64,000 nt of DNA from Gigaspora margarita (GCA_009809945.1 WTPW01002599.1:1-64000), one strand, 5' to 3'. Numbered from the stretch's first letter, positions 11,793 to 25,379 are shown. Notes: generated by a model not told the origin, from the sequence alone. Numbers and translations are program-made.

Positions 11793-12155
11793 CTTTATAG
11801 GCAACTTAGTTTATAGACAATTAATTTACAGGCAAGATTATTCTACAGATGGTTACGGTTAATTCACAGACAAAATCATTTTGTTGACAATATATTTAGC
11901 ATCAATTTCTTCATAAATTGAACCAGCTTTACTGTAAATTCTCGAAACAACGTCCATGCCCGCTATTTCGAGAATTTACGATAAATTTAAACTTAATTAA
12001 CTTAATTATAATGACAATGACTAGAATTAATTTGTCTGTGAAGTCTGATGTCATTGAAATAACTGCCAATAAAACAAACTTGTTTGTTAATAATTGATTG
12101 TAAAATAATCTTACCTGTAATTAAATTCTCTGTGAACTAAGTTGTCTGTGAAGTA
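11793..12155. mobile_element. MITE with about 55-bp imperfect TIRs
   Basis: The left end (ACAGTCACTTTATAGGCAAC) matches the reverse complement of the right end (TTACTTCACAGACAACTTAG) and similarity continues for about 55 bp. A small internal inverted repeat GTAAATTCTCGAAA/TTTCGAGAATTTAC lies at 11,934-11,987. A related but diverged element is at about 55,565-56,015. Confidence 0.65.
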
Positions 12156-12564
12156 ATTTTTGGTGAGTTGATGCTACTGAATAGAATATTAAATAAAAAC
12201 TCAATAAAATCGAAATAGATCACAATAAATACAATTTGAATCTTAAGGCAGTCTAATAGCAATAGAGAATATTTTACCCGATTTTGTTCCACCGTATGAT
12301 ACATATTACTGCGTTCTCAGAATAACACAAATACCAAATCTGGTGTTACGATCGGTTGAGAGAGCTTGATGACATTGGGCTGGTTTAGTTCGATCGTGAA
12401 CAAATTGTGATTAAGGTAAATGGTTTAAAACGATAACTAACACACATAATTACGGGTATAAGGGTCCTCTCTATTAATATGAATCAATACATTGGATTAT
12501 TACAGAAACTATCTACAACCCTACTTGTTCTTCCTATATAAGCTAAAACCAAACTCTTATATAT

Positions 12565-12725
12565 TTTTAATTCGTATAGGAGCTTTAATTACTCGTTTGG
12601 AGATTCAAATCTCCAAACGGGCGATCAAATCTCCAAACGAGTAATTGATCACCCGCCTGGAGATTTGATTACTAGTTTGGAGATTTGATCATCCGTTTGG
12701 GGCTTTGATCACCCGTTTGGAGATT
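12565..12725. repeat. Short tandem repeat GTTTGGAGATTTGATCACCC
   Basis: About six imperfect copies on both strands of a 20-22-bp motif around GTTTGGAGATT / CAAATCTCCAAAC. The flanks (AATTCGTA.GAG.TTTAAT upstream and ACTATGC.ACAAA.TATGCCAAAATAAGAAAT downstream) recur around 41,925-42,075, where the centre differs. The two loci therefore belong to one repeat family with a variable core. Confidence 0.7.
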
Positions 12726-13082
12726 CAATCACCCGACTATGCCACAAAGTATGCCAAAATAAGAAATAAATAACAATAAAATAACAATACTAACTAAAAA
12801 TAGAAAAAGTTGAGCATAAAAACACCACATGAACAGTAGAAGTATGTTACACCAGCACAGCACATTGACATATAAAATTATAGATTTTTAATGTCCAATC
12901 AAATGCAAGATTTTGCGAATGTCATTCTAGATGGCAGGTAACCATACACTCCATTAATTTGCATAACTACGTTCCTGGTACTGTTGACTCAAATTACTTT
13001 ACAATTACCATAGATTTTATAATAGGTAATCTTTATAAATATTTTATTATCACTTATAACTTATTATTTATACTAGCACGAC

Positions 13083-13104
13083 AGGTGGCGCTTACGCGCC
13101 ACCT
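13083..13104. repeat. GC-rich perfect hairpin
   Basis: AGGTGGCGC, the loop TTAC, then GCGCCACCT: a 9-bp perfect stem in strongly AT-rich sequence, between a K3 intron fragment and the satellite. It could mark the end of the inserted block. Its function is unknown. Confidence 0.8.
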
Positions 13105-13164
13105 ATCTTATTTAATGGTTTTTAATATCTTAGTGAGTTACCAAACAATTGAGATACACGTAGT

Positions 13165-16100
13165 GTCTGATAAAGATTGAGTTAGTTTGAATTGGAATTA
13201 TTATGATTTATATTAAGATTTATTATAAAAATTCAGTCAAAGAACTTACCCTAACAACACAGTACACATAGTGGTTAAGTTTGTATTGAAATTATCATAA
13301 TTTATATCATGAGTTACTTAAAATATTCTATTATAGAACTCGATATTCTGGTGACTACAATATGTGATTAAGGTTGGTTTAGTTTGCATCAGAATGATTA
13401 TGGTTTCTACCATGAGTTATCATAAAATGTTTTGTTACAAAATTTACTTGTTATTCCAGTGATATAGGGTTGAGTTGGTTTGTAATAGAATTATTGTAAT
13501 TTTTATCATGAGCTACTATAAAAAAATTTCTAGTAATGCAGTATATAGTGGTTGAGTGTATATAGTGGTTGAGTTAGTTTGCATTGAAATTATTATTAAG
13601 TTACTATAAAATTTTGTTACGAACTTACTGGCATTCCATGACCACAATATATGATTAGGTTGAATAAGTTTGCATTAAAATTATTGTAATTTCTACTATA
13701 AGTTAAAAAATTTATCTACAGAATCACTATTATGGTAACTACAATATGCAGTTAAAGTTGAGTCAGTTTGTATTTAAATTATCATGATTTATATTAGTTT
13801 TGATTGAGTTAGTTTGTATTAGAACTATTTTAATAGCAATTATTGAACTACTTTTAAAAAATTATTGCAGAATTTACTTACTATTCCAATATGATCATAG
13901 TATGCAGTTAAGGTTGAGTTGCTTTTCATTAAAAGTATTGTAAAGTTCTGTTAACCATAGTATGTAATTAAGGCTGAATTAATTTGCATTGGAATTATTA
14001 TAATTTTTATATAGTTAAAATTGAGGTAGTCTGTATTAAAATTATCATAATTTTTGCTGAGAGTTACTATAAAAATTTCTGTTAAAGACTTATTTACTGT
14101 GGCCATAGTATGCAGCTAAGAAGGTTAGCTCACATTGGAATTATTGTGATTTTATTATGAGTTACTGCAAAAATATTGTTATAAAAATTACTTGATAACA
14201 ACATTATGTGGTTAAATTTGAGTTAGTTTGCATTAGAATTATCAAAAATATATTGTTATCATATAAAATTTTATTATAAAACTTACTTGCAATTCTAGTG
14301 ATACATATGTAGCTGAGTTAGTTTGTATTTGAATTATTATAACTTTACTGAGAGCTACTGTAAACAATTTCATTATATAACTTACTCACCAATGCAGTAT
14401 AGTGATAAGATTGAGTTAATTTATATTGAATTATTATGATTGTTATCATAAGTTACTACAAAAAAAAATTATATTACAGAATTTACTATCTTAGGAATAT
14501 GTAGTTAAAATCAAGTTATTTTGTCATTACTTCTACTATGAATTACTGTAAAAAAATCCATTATAGAACTCAATATTCTTGTAGTATTTTGTGGTCACAG
14601 TATGCAGTTTAATTTGCATTAAATTATTATAGTTAAGGTTGAATTAGCTTGAATTAGAATTATTGTAATTTCTGTAGTAAGTTACTGTAAAAAAAATTCT
14701 GTTACAAAACTTAGCAGTATCTTGCATTCTGGTAACCAAGTTGTGGTTAAGGTTGAGATAATTTGCATTAGAATTTTTGTGATTTTATTATGTAATACTG
14801 ATGTAAAGTTTTGTTATAGAACTTACTTGCTACTCCAATAACCATAGTATGTAGTTTAAGTTTAGTTTTTATTGAAATTATCATATTATTACCATGGGTT
14901 ATTGAAAAATTGTTATAAAATTGATATTCCATTAACACATAGTTTGTATTGGAATTATCACAATTTCTACTAAGTTACAGTAAAAAATTCTGTTGCATGA
15001 CTTGAGTTAACTTGCATTGGAATTATTGTGTTTTTTATGTAGTTTAAACTGAGTTAGTTTATATTAAAATTATTGTGATTCTATTGAGAGTTATTATAAA
15101 AAATTGTTACAGAACTTTACTCATTATTCCAGTGGCTATAGTTAAGATTGAGTTAATTTGTATTAGAATTATCATGATTTTTATTATGGGTAAAAAATTC
15201 TGCCACCATTCTAGTAACTGCAGTATGTGATTAAGTTAGTTTGCAATAGAATTATCATGCTTCTATAGTTAAGGTTGAGTTAGTTTGTATTGGAATTTTT
15301 ATAATTTCTATTATAAGTAACTATAAAAAATTTTATTACAAACCTTACTACTCTAGTGACTATAGTTTGTGGTTTTGAGTTAGTTTGCATTAGAATTATC
15401 TTGATTTCTATATTACTGTAAAATTCTGTTATAGAACTTTCTAACCAGTGAGTACAATATTTGGTTAAAATTGAGTTAGTTTGCATTAAATTTATAATAA
15501 CTTCTATTATGAGTCATTGTAAAAAATTTCAAGTAATACATAGTATATAATTAAGCTTGAGTGGTATATTACAATTAATATTAAGTTAATTTGCATTGAA
15601 ATTAACATCTTGCTATTTTGGTGATTACAATATGTANTNAAGATNNAATTGGTTTGCATAGGAATNATTGTGATTTCTACCTTGACTTACTGTAAAAAAT
15701 TCTGTTGCAGAGCTTGCTATTCTAGTAACTATAGTATAATTAAGGTTAAGTTAGTTGTATTGGAATTATTATGATTTCTATATAGTTAGAATTGAGTTAG
15801 TTTGTAATTGAGTTATTGTAATTTCTATCAAGAGTTACTTAAAATTGTTACAAAACTTACTTGCTATTCTAATAACACAATATGTGAATTAGTTTGTATT
15901 GGAATTATCATGTTTCTATTATGAGGTACCATAAAATTTCTGTTGCAGAACTTGCTATTCTGGTGACTATGCATTTGGTTGTGACTATTATTTGCATCAG
16001 AATTAACATGATTTCTATTGTGAGTTACTGTAAGAAATTTTGTTGCAGAGCTTACTCCAGTACTTGCTTTTCCAATGAACACAGTATGTGGTAAAATATT

Positions 16101-16215
16101 ATGTTACATAACTTATTCGTTAAGGTAAGTTGGAATTATTGTAATTTCTATCATGTTACTGTAAAAATTTTGTTCCAGAATTTACTTGCTATTCCGATAA
16201 CCACAATATGTAGTT
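13165..16215. repeat. 3-kb degenerate satellite, about 95-105-bp unit
   Basis: About 30 or more imperfect copies of a unit whose landmarks are GTTGAGTTAGTTTGCATT, GAATTATTGTGATTTCTAT, GAGTTACTGTAAAAAATTC, GTTACAGAACTTACTTGC and TATTCTAGTGACTATAGTAT. Spacing is mostly near 100 bp, with truncated units of about 45-50 bp. Copies differ widely, so the array is old and not homogenised. Ambiguous bases at about 15,637-15,666 show it was hard to assemble. Short ORFs in it are chance. It sits inside the insertion splitting a K3 intron. Confidence 0.9.
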
Positions 16216-17060
16216 AAATATTTATTATAAACACAATAGCTGTGCGACATTTGATGCCATGCAAGATCAGTATGATCACATGTGACATGTAAAAAAAAAG
16301 AAATTACTGAGTTAACAATGAATGTTTGAAAATGTCGCAATAGTCACAAATTACAAAAATACTGCATAATAATCAATATTTGAAAACGTCCTTACTTTAA
16401 ATAACAACTATTCTTTCCAAAAGTGAACAAACAAAAATCATTACTCCAATTAAAATAGGATTTTTAAAAAAATCAGATTAAGCAGTGATATCAATAAAGG
16501 GAAACTATCCTTACCACCTTCTATGACACAAATCATGATCATCCTGGTAATGTCAAGAAATTAAAAAAAATTTATACAGTAACATGCGATAACCACAAAA
16601 TACACTAAAATGCATCTAATACTAAAACATAGATTATTAAACTGCATAAAATTACATAGCTTCTCACCATGAAAAAAAGAGATAATGATAACTATAATAA
16701 CTTCTAAACAGGAAAAATATAGCTTACCAAAAAGTTGAATGGAACCATTCCTTCACATTTAATGTGATCGTACTAGTAAAAAAAATTTTTAATCTGATAA
16801 ACGTAATGATTTAATTATAATATCACATATATGTGAACAAATAATTAAAAGCCAGGCAGACAATATTGATGCTCAAATCATGCCATAAACAGGATTATAT
16901 GTCAAAAGGTAGTTTAAGCCACCCTAATTTAATGCCTATAAAATGAATATCATAGCTTTTACAGGATATAACTTGATTAAAACATAACATGCATCAAAAA
17001 TGTAACTTTTAAGGGTGCCTGGCACATGATACTCTTTAATATATAGTATTAGATTAGATG
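16216..17060. other. Right part of the satellite-bearing insertion
   Basis: No ORF. At 16,243-16,290 a CpG-poor version of the GCGC-box motif occurs (AGCTGTGCGACATTTGATGC, then CAAGATCAGTATGATCA), closely matching 42,862-42,908. The rest is AT-rich with a Tn-like GGGTGCCTGGCACATGATAC at about 17,012-17,031. Beyond these I see nothing. Confidence 0.5.
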
Positions 17061-18542
17061 CCAATCTGAAAATCTTTTATTTTAATAATAAGTTAACAGC
17101 CTACGTATTTTAATATCTGCTTTAAAGATCCAACATTTTTAAAATTGTTTAGTATATCAAAAAATTATTTATATACCAATCTGAAAATCTTTCATTTTAA
17201 TAATAAGTTAACAGCATACGTATTTTAATATCTGCTTTATAGATCCAATATTTTTAAAATTGTTTGGTATATCAAAAGATTATATTTCTAAAGATTATAT
17301 TCCTATCATGGAATATGCTTCAAATAGATCTTCTGCAATAATCTAGATACCTATAGTAAAATGGATGGGGAAGATTAATTAAATCTGTTTACAATGGATT
17401 GCATCAGATCTTTACTAGGAATGTAGTGAAACGGGCAATTCTTGATTGTGTGCCAAGTTGGTGGCATATTAATAAGTCAAAGTAATTTTACTGAATAAAA
17501 AATTCTTAACAATAATGATAATAAATTATAAAGTCTGATAGAATGAAATGAACTGTATCCTTTTTTTAATTTTCAAAAAAATCTCTAATATTATTGTTAT
17601 TGAATTCAAAAAAATATTCCTACTCTTATTTTTATAATATCTATAAATTATAATTTTCAAAATTTTTTGACCAGAATAATGCCAATTTCAAAGTTCTTAA
17701 TATAATCACGTTAAAAGTTAGTAGTAAATAAAGAAATACAAATATGTTGGTCAAGAACATGTACTATATAATTTATAAAAAAATCTTTAAATAAAAGAAG
17801 CTTTCTTATAATCTACACTAAACCATATTTAAAAAAAAAAAAAGTACTTTCTAATTCTTAAAGGAATTTACTTTTAAAACTAAAATTTAAAAATTTTGTT
17901 AACTATATATACTCGAAATTACTGTATATAATGAATTCTGAATCTAATAAACTTTATTTTAAATTTTATATTACAGTATTATATAGGGCTGTAAATCGAT
18001 TCTAAAAATAAGAATCGATGATTGAATCCCTAAAATCGTTTTAGAATCAATGATCAAATTTTTTGATTTGTCATACTGAGCCTTAATCTGTTTTGTACTG
18101 TAAATGCTATAAGTTATTTATAAATAATATAAATTTAATTTTTTATTTAATGTATAATATAAGTAGTTGCGCAATGCAGTCGCACTAAACCAAAAACGGA
18201 TAATAAGCCTAGCAGCATTGTTTGATAATGGCCAGGATTAAGCTTAATTCAATAAAAATTCGATATTACATTTTTGGGCATTTATATGGAAAGTCTAATA
18301 ATTACTGTGCTTTTTATACTACCCCAAAAATTATGAGGCATATTTGACAGATGTGTTAAAATGAGTTAAATAATTTGACTATAATTAACTATTTAATTAC
18401 ATAAAATTTTTAATAAATATATAAGTTATATACCATAAACTGATCAACTTTAAAAAATAGGAAATGTGTTTAAAGCGAGAAGATGGGTTTGATGCAATAA
18501 TTAGATTCGGGGATCATTTTGATAGATGTGTCATGTGATAAT

Positions 18543-18765
18543 TATTAATAATTGTGGCAGATTAATGAAATCAGATTAAAATAAAACTGAGACCTCTCTT
18601 GCTTACCTTTAAAGCTTATAAAACTCAATATACTCATTTATTAATAACCTAACCCTAATGCTAAAAAACCCCCCAAAAATATCCTCTAAAAAATTTTAAA
18701 ATTTTGCTTAAAAAAATAGAAAATTTTATTTTAATCCATTTTCATTTTAATCTGTTACAATAATT
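18543..18765. mobile_element. MITE related to 831-1052
   Basis: The left AATAATTGTGGCAGATTAA and the right end, reversed, ATTATTGTAACAGATTAAAA, form imperfect terminal repeats. The centre has TATACTCATTTATTAATAAC followed by CTAACCCTAA, resembling the centre of the MITE at 831-1052 (CTATACTCTTTTATTATAAA, then CCCTAACC). It is nested in the hAT-like element. Confidence 0.5.
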
Positions 18766-19138
18766 ATGAAAATCAAATAGTAATTTGGGGTTCTTAATTT
18801 AGATCTAATTATAAAAGGTTGCAATCATGTTTTGAAACATTAAACCGATATAGAGTTATATTTTGTAGAATTTAGCTTATTTGGGCCACGTTATGAATTT
18901 TGCAATGATCATTGGCAAATTTCAATAATTATTTTTTGGTAATAAAAATGTAGTTTTTGATAATAAAAATTTTGGCCAGTATAAGATTATAGTGAAATTA
19001 TCAAAAACTACATTTTTATAGGTATTTCACAGATCAGTATACTAAATCTGTGATAATCACATTTAGAGTAAAATCTGTGGATTTCTAACTGATCTACAAA
19101 GCAGATTTACTATCTCGCAACTCAGGTTTCATTCTACT

Positions 19139-19240
19139 TATACAGGAGGGTCTCCAAATTATGGGTCAGGTTATGTCAGAGCATATCAGAATCATGGTCA
19201 GTTTGATCAGAAGAGAACAATTTTGCCCAAGATTATAAAA
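19139..19240 (+). repeat. Dispersed motif CAGGRGGGTC...CAAATT
   Basis: Begins ATACAGGAGGGTCTCCAAAT and continues GGGTCAGGTTATGTCAGAGC, ATCAGAATCATGGTCAG and so on. Other copies are at 38,178-38,275, 42,950-43,040 and 56,325-56,372, with an inverted part at 57,497-57,560. At 42.9 and 56.3 kb it lies just inside the GCGC-box motif, so it is probably subterminal sequence of one transposon family. Confidence 0.75.
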
Positions 19241-22200
19241 AACTTTACTAATAAACATATCCATTTGTTAAGTAAAATTGCTCAGCTGATAATTTTGCTA
19301 TAGAACTTGCTTACAACTAGGACTAAATGCCAACCTAGATCCAACACATCCGACCTGGAAATTTGAAGATAACCTGTAAAAATTGGTTCAGTTAAATCAT
19401 GTTTTATTATAATTACCGAAATTTGCTGATTTAATTAGTGCAATTCTGGAACTCAGAATTATTTAAATTTTATATACTACAAATATATTGTGTATAACAT
19501 ATGTCATATTAATTATATTAATTCATAGGTTCTTTAACGGATTGAAATAAATATAGTTAATGTTTAACTGCACTTAAAAATCTAAGCGAATCACTATTAC
19601 ATTACAATTAATAAAATTTACATCTAAAAGTATAAGTATATACCTTGATTATTAGTCTCCTGCAACCCAGTATTATAAATATCATTAGCCAAAATGAAAT
19701 CATCTTGAGATCTGTTTCTTTGTTTATCAAATTAGAATTGGTTTCATCACCATTGACAATTTGTAGTGCTACTGTTTTTTTTAAAAAAACTAGTAATTTA
19801 ATTAACTATTAATTATGCAACTATTAACAGTATCATCTTATATTATTTACAAAAATTGATCATTGATGTTAGGATTATTAAATTCATTAAAAATGTTACA
19901 TAATATCAGAAAATGTATAAACACACCTTTACCTGTAGAGGTGCCAATAATTTTATTATCATTGTCTAGTATTATTTTAGTATTCATAAAATGATTCATT
20001 TTCACTTTTTAGGAAAAGCAATATAATTAATTAATATGATTTTCATTTGTAATATAATAATGTACATATCGTATGATACTGTACAATAATGATTTTTCAA
20101 ATAATATATGTAAATTATTGAAATAATAAGTGATATTAATTTTTGCCTATGTATCATATGATATTTTTGGGGTATGCATACAGTACTGTACACTCTTTGT
20201 CTACCTATATTCTACTATATAATAAGGGTGTACAGTACTATATAAACAATATAAAAAAAGTACAGTACAAAATATGTGTATACTCTGTAGAGGAGTATGC
20301 AGTTAAAGTTGATTTGGTATGTATGTACTATTATTAAAACAATTAATAATGAGTTTGTATTGTGATGAAATTGCTTATTGATATTTTAGTTCTAACATTT
20401 TGATCACGGGTTGTATAACCAATCAATAGCGTTAAGCATAATAACTTGATCATATTGCTACATTAGTTCTAGCACACTGATCACATTTTTGGATATACCA
20501 TGACTTTATTGGTTGGTAGATTGACAGATAATCTGGACGACAAAAATTATGATCGAAAAATAGTAAAATCTAAAAAATCAACTTAATGTATTCACTATTT
20601 TTTTATGTTTTTTATCTATTGCATAGCCAATGTTCTTGCACTTGCATTTGTTCCTGTACTTGTTTTTGAACTTTTAAGTTTATTTAATTAAGACCATTAT
20701 GCAAAACGCTTCAAATTCATGAAACATTTGATTGACTCTTTTTATGCTCAAAATAATTTGTACATATTATGTAGTCAACCAACAGAAGCACAATTTTAAG
20801 AGTTGTTTAAGGGCGTTAAAAAGCAGATCTACTTACAAAGCAGATTTCACTACCTCTTGCTATAATTATGATGTCATCACAATATTCATTAGCAGTACGA
20901 ATAGTTGTACAGTGCATATAGTAGGTGAAAATGTATAGTATACATATGATATATAAACTATCTATATACAAAATTTTGCAAGGAATAATTTTGTTAAAAA
21001 AATAAAAGGCGGTTTCATAAGGAAAATTTAAGAATGAATAGTTTTATTTTCTAGAATATTCTAAAAAATTTTTTGCGTACTGTACATAACTATGTACCAT
21101 ACTAATTTTATAATCAGGCCCCTAATTATCAATAATCAATTAATTATATATCGTTAGGATTTAAATTATTAGATATTAGATCAATTACCATTTGTATCTA
21201 TCTATGGCATGGCTCCTTCCTGTATTAACATATTCAGTTAGTGCAATTCCGAAAGCCAATAATAAAAAAGACATTTTATTATAATGATCTTCATGCACTT
21301 CAATTGAGACAAAAACCTGTTAAAGTGATGTCTGGTTAAACAATTCTCATACAATGGATAAATATAGTACTATGTGATGCATTGAGTGATATTTAAGTGC
21401 ATAAATTCTCATTTTTATTGCGTTTAATGCATCATCCAATTAGTTATGAGATTTTGCAGACATACGCCATTAAAAATGTCTCAGTAACCATATACTTCGT
21501 AATATTACATATCACTCTGTTCCTGGTAACGGTAATAAATAGAATAATTATATAAAATATAAATTAAAAATTGTAGAGAAAAAAGCGAATACTAGAAAAA
21601 ACTCCACTCTAAAATCAAATCATTTTTAATCTATCATCTTCATTTAATTTATTATTTTCAATTAATGAAGTATTTTGTTGTTTTTCAAGTTGATAACGTT
21701 TAGCTCTTGTTGTAGTAGCTATATTGATATGAACAAAAAATAAACTATCAATTAAATTATTTGTATTGAATATTTATATATTTAAAAACTTTTATAAAAA
21801 ATAGAGAACATTCGATAATTAAAATCTTTATGCTTATATTTGTATTTAGCCATTTTATAATTATTGGTTTTATACTTACAGACAATTACAATATTTTAAT
21901 AAATATTCTTTGCTTTTAGATATATAAGAAAATATAATGCTGTGTTTGTTATTAAAAACAATAAGACACCTAAGCCTATTATTTGTACTAAGCTATTCTA
22001 TAATATTTATTTAATACTGTTACTAATTTTTAATATTCTCAGTTTTTAGATGAGCAGATAAAAAATATAAACGGTTGTGTTTGTTACTATTTAACTTATT
22101 ATTTTTCAAAGCCTCTATAGCTACTGAAATCATATCATTGTAACTTATTAAAAATTATAAGGTGTATTATGTTTTTAAACTTTAAGCCTATTGTTTTCAA

Positions 22201-22452
22201 TAATAAACATAGACTTATATTTTTTATACATATACTTAAACAAAGAGAATATTTATCAAAAATTTATGCATTTAAATATTTAATATAAAACAATTATATA
22301 TTTAGAATTGATTCTAAATCTTAGAATCGATTTCATAATATTTAATTATTTGTAAAAATGATTAAAACGATTATACAGAATGAGAATCGATTCTAATTCG
22401 ATTAACGATTAAAACGATTATTATAGAATCGATTTATAGCTCTAGTATTACA

Positions 22453-24490
22453 GAGAAATCATTGACTATTACTAGAAAAACAGACACTGTTAATGTCCAG
22501 AGCTAGGATTTTATTTTTGCCTATTAGCTAAAAATAGAACTGTTGAATTAGATAAATTGATGATCATCTGATCTAAAAATAGATGCGGACAAGATCACAC
22601 ACAAAATCTGGTCTATCACTACACTATAGATCGTCCTCCACTACACTCTAAACAATAATTTTCATATTTTTGATTTACAAAAAATTCTAAAAATATAGAT
22701 AGCTAATAAAAAACAGTATGATTCAAAAAGAAAAAAATTTATGAACATATGATTGCTGTGGCTGATTCATGTGCTACCAAACTGGCACATATTCATGAAT
22801 TGCAGAAAATGGAATATATGATCTAATTGAATAATTTTATTACATAATGATCATATCAAAAATCATTGCACGCATGTGACACATTTATTGGAATCACCTG
22901 ACCGCTAGAGCCAGACATTGAACTTTATTAATTGAATTTTTATTGTTAGCATGTAGTAGTAGCATACATCAATGCCAAGCTAAGACCAGCTATGCTTCCA
23001 GAAATAGCAACTACAATTTGCACCGGGTATAACCATCATTAGCATCATTTGTAATATGTATCATCAGCCGGTGGTCTCCCACACTGCATAAAGCAGGCTG
23101 ACTGGTCATGAAGTTTAAGAAAATGACAAAATGGCAAGATTCCTCTAGGAGGGCGAGTAGGGTGCGAACCAGTGTATAAAATAGCATGATAAAAATCCGG
23201 ATCTACTGTTTTTTATATTGCATATACCGGTATTTTAAAATTGGGCCAGTGCAACAAACGGTGCATGATCCAGAATTTTTTGAAGTAACCGGTGTGTGCA
23301 TCTATGTGCCCCCAATGATCTGATGATCATTTTCTACTAATGCAGGTTTTTTTTTTTGAACTGGTATTTTTTTATATAACAGGTGCATGGACCGGTAAAT
23401 TAAAATTTCTATTTTAAACACTGGTGCGAACTCGCTATTGCACTTGCGAGTTACCTGATTGCGTGCAGGCCTCATCCCGATATTTGTTACTCAACCCATA
23501 TTTCTACAACTATGAAATACACATATGGGATTTTGCCTTGCTGTCCACGTGGCCCCCAGTTATTCTTAGTATCACTAAACTAGCCTTATATCTACTTCTT
23601 CTCTTTTGATATCTGAGCTGTATAGTCAGGCTATCGAAGCGTTATCCAAGTTAGCCATCTGGGCTATCGATCATTCCGTTAATCTACCAAAACCTGCTCC
23701 TAGCAGTCTGTGAGTGGGTACTAATGACAAAGCTAGACTTGCGTCGAGCTCAGCAGCAAAAGCAAAAGAGGTAGAACAATTTCTCACTCCTCTTCCCTTA
23801 AATAACCATCTCTTATGGCCTTATCCTTACTCAACTCAACCATATAATCTCCCATGCAAATCTTATTCTTATCTCACTCTTAACTAACTCCCATGCTTTA
23901 TAAACTTTATTACCAATACCTCATACTTACTCAACCACAATAATAATTCTCACGCAATATCTCATACTCATCTAACTCCCTTACTATTCTATTTTAACCA
24001 CCAATACCTCATACCTACTACCCTTCGCTCTATGTCATGGCCCTGGTTCAGGGTCTCATGACAAATGGCTGACCTGTGACTTCATTCATGGCCTCTCATA
24101 TATATTAAGTTATAGTTATTATTAGTAATTATTTAATAACTCCAAATTGGACAGTTGATTAAATTTACACTTATCTTGCATATGTTACCGCATGTGATCC
24201 AAGTTTTTCCTGCCTTGATACTGTCGGCCACTGAACCAGTTTCCTGACTGGTTGCCTAATTTTTTTTTCTTTTTGGGGCTTAGCAGGCCTGTTCGCGCTT
24301 AGCTGCTTTTTGATCTATTTACTTACGTCAACTCGAATAAAAATCAAAATCAAGTTTGGATCTTGATATACTTGATTTATTGATACCAATATCAATACTA
24401 TGTTATCATCATTGATTTGGAGTGACAAAAAATAGGTCACTAAAGATCGTTGAATCTACATTCCTGCTTTTAGCATGACAGCATCGCACA
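22453..24490. other. Non-coding stretch, less AT-rich than its surroundings
   Basis: About 2 kb outside the hAT-like element but inside the K3 insertion. From 23,000 to 24,080 the GC content is visibly higher, with ACCGGT motifs at 23,040-23,400 and a pyrimidine-rich + strand at 23,790-24,030 (many CTCATAC, ACTCAAC and CTCCC words). The longest ORF is 61 codons and unconvincing. It may be a fossil non-LTR element or SINE, but no A/B box, poly(A) end or ORF could be confirmed. Confidence 0.4.
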
Positions 24491-25379
24491 GTTACTTTAT
24501 AGATAATTCATTCTCTTGATCATGTTCATTGAGATTTACATAGTGGGAATATGTTTCAAGATGACTTTAATGTTGCGTATATTGCGATTTAGGACTTACA
24601 ATAACTGCTAATATTGATTTAAAATCCAACCTGAGGTAATTTATAGAATTTACCTTAAATTGCTCTTGAAGCTTTGAACAAATGCTATATTCTAAAACAT
24701 TTGATATTTATTCATTTGATATAATTATGTGGGAAATTTTGTATAGTAAACCTGTGCTTTTTGATCTAAAATTCAAATTGTGTTCTAAAATACAATTTTA
24801 TTTACAAGTATATGGTGGCTTATCTTCAGCTGTTCATGAAAAATACAGCAATATGCCATTCAGATTTAATACAACCTACAGCAAAATAACGTAAATATTT
24901 TATCAACATTATCTGAATCTAATAAAAATATAGAGAATGAGGATACACTAATAGATATTGAATTACATTATCCCTTAAACTGTCTTAAATTCAGGGCAAA
25001 TTTGCCCTGAATTTGTCTATAAAAATGCTTCTGATTTATTTTTTTAAAAAATTTATATATTTTAATAAAATTTTTTTAAATAAATAATAAAAATTAAATT
25101 TTTGTAACATTTATTTTTAATTATAATACAATAAATTTAAGATATATATAAATTAAAAATATACAAATTTAAAGTTTTTTTAATTAAACAAATAATTTAC
25201 AATTTCTTAATAAACTTCACAAATATTAGATTTAGATCTATTATTTTTAACATAATATTGTAAATTTTTTTCATTTTATAACTGAAACCTTGCTCTTTAT
25301 CTTTATTTAGAAAAAATATTATTTACATGCGAAAGAGAATAATATCTATAATTTATTTGTAAAAAAGAAACTCAGACTT

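Larger units (their letters stand above)
11291..12969. mobile_element. 1.7-kb composite insertion in K3
   Basis: It interrupts the K3 exon that is continuous in K1 (near 705). The left end carries the GC-rich box AGCTGCGCAACGCAGTCGCG then CTAAAACCAGGAACGT. The right end carries ACGTTCCTGG, so CCAGGAACGT and its reverse complement mark both ends. The first 350 bp (ending near 11,650 in AATAAAATAAACTCTTAAATT and TTGTTACGG) resemble an LTR end, but no partner LTR or primer site is convincing. A 360-bp MITE (11,793-12,155) and a repeat shared with 41,915-42,080 lie inside. There is no coding sequence. Confidence 0.6.
17984..22444. mobile_element. 4.46-kb hAT-like element without a transposase ORF
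   Basis: The terminal inverted repeats are TAGGGCTGTAAATCGATTCT and, reversed from the right end, TAGAGCTATAAATCGATTCT (18 of 20 identical). The 8-bp flanks GTATTATA (17,976-17,983) and GTATTACA (22,445-22,452) match at 7 of 8. Subterminal CGATT/AATCG repeats occur at both ends, as in many hAT elements. The length would fit an autonomous element, but the longest ORF is under 70 codons, so it is either decayed or filled by other repeats, including a MITE at 18,543-18,765 and a repeated motif at 19,139-19,240. Confidence 0.75.
17411..24490. mobile_element. 7.1-kb composite insertion in the K3 kinase domain
   Basis: K3 reads up to GCATCAGATCTTTA and resumes at ACTTTATAGATAATTCATTC; in K1 these are adjacent (GATCTTTAGATAATTCATTC at 1238-1257). 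AGGAATGTAG occurs near the left end (17,412) and, inverted, near the right end (about 24,455), and the right end carries a decayed GCGC-box motif on the - strand. An inner inverted pair GCAATTCTTGATTGTGTGCC (17,425) / GCAATTCATGAATATGTGCC (reverse of about 22,783-22,802) suggests an older element of about 5.4 kb into which the hAT-like element 17,984-22,444 inserted. No protein is encoded. Confidence 0.65.

Noticed and set aside
12959..13180. 73-codon ORF
   Set aside because: It crosses a K3 fragment, the GC hairpin and the first satellite unit; a junction artefact.
21600..21760. Short open stretch on - strand in the hAT-like element, possible transposase C terminus
   Set aside because: About 45 codons only, without a hAT dimerisation motif that I can recognise.
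23424..23609. 61-codon ORF in the GC-richer stretch
   Set aside because: No recognisable motif, short, inside an insertion.
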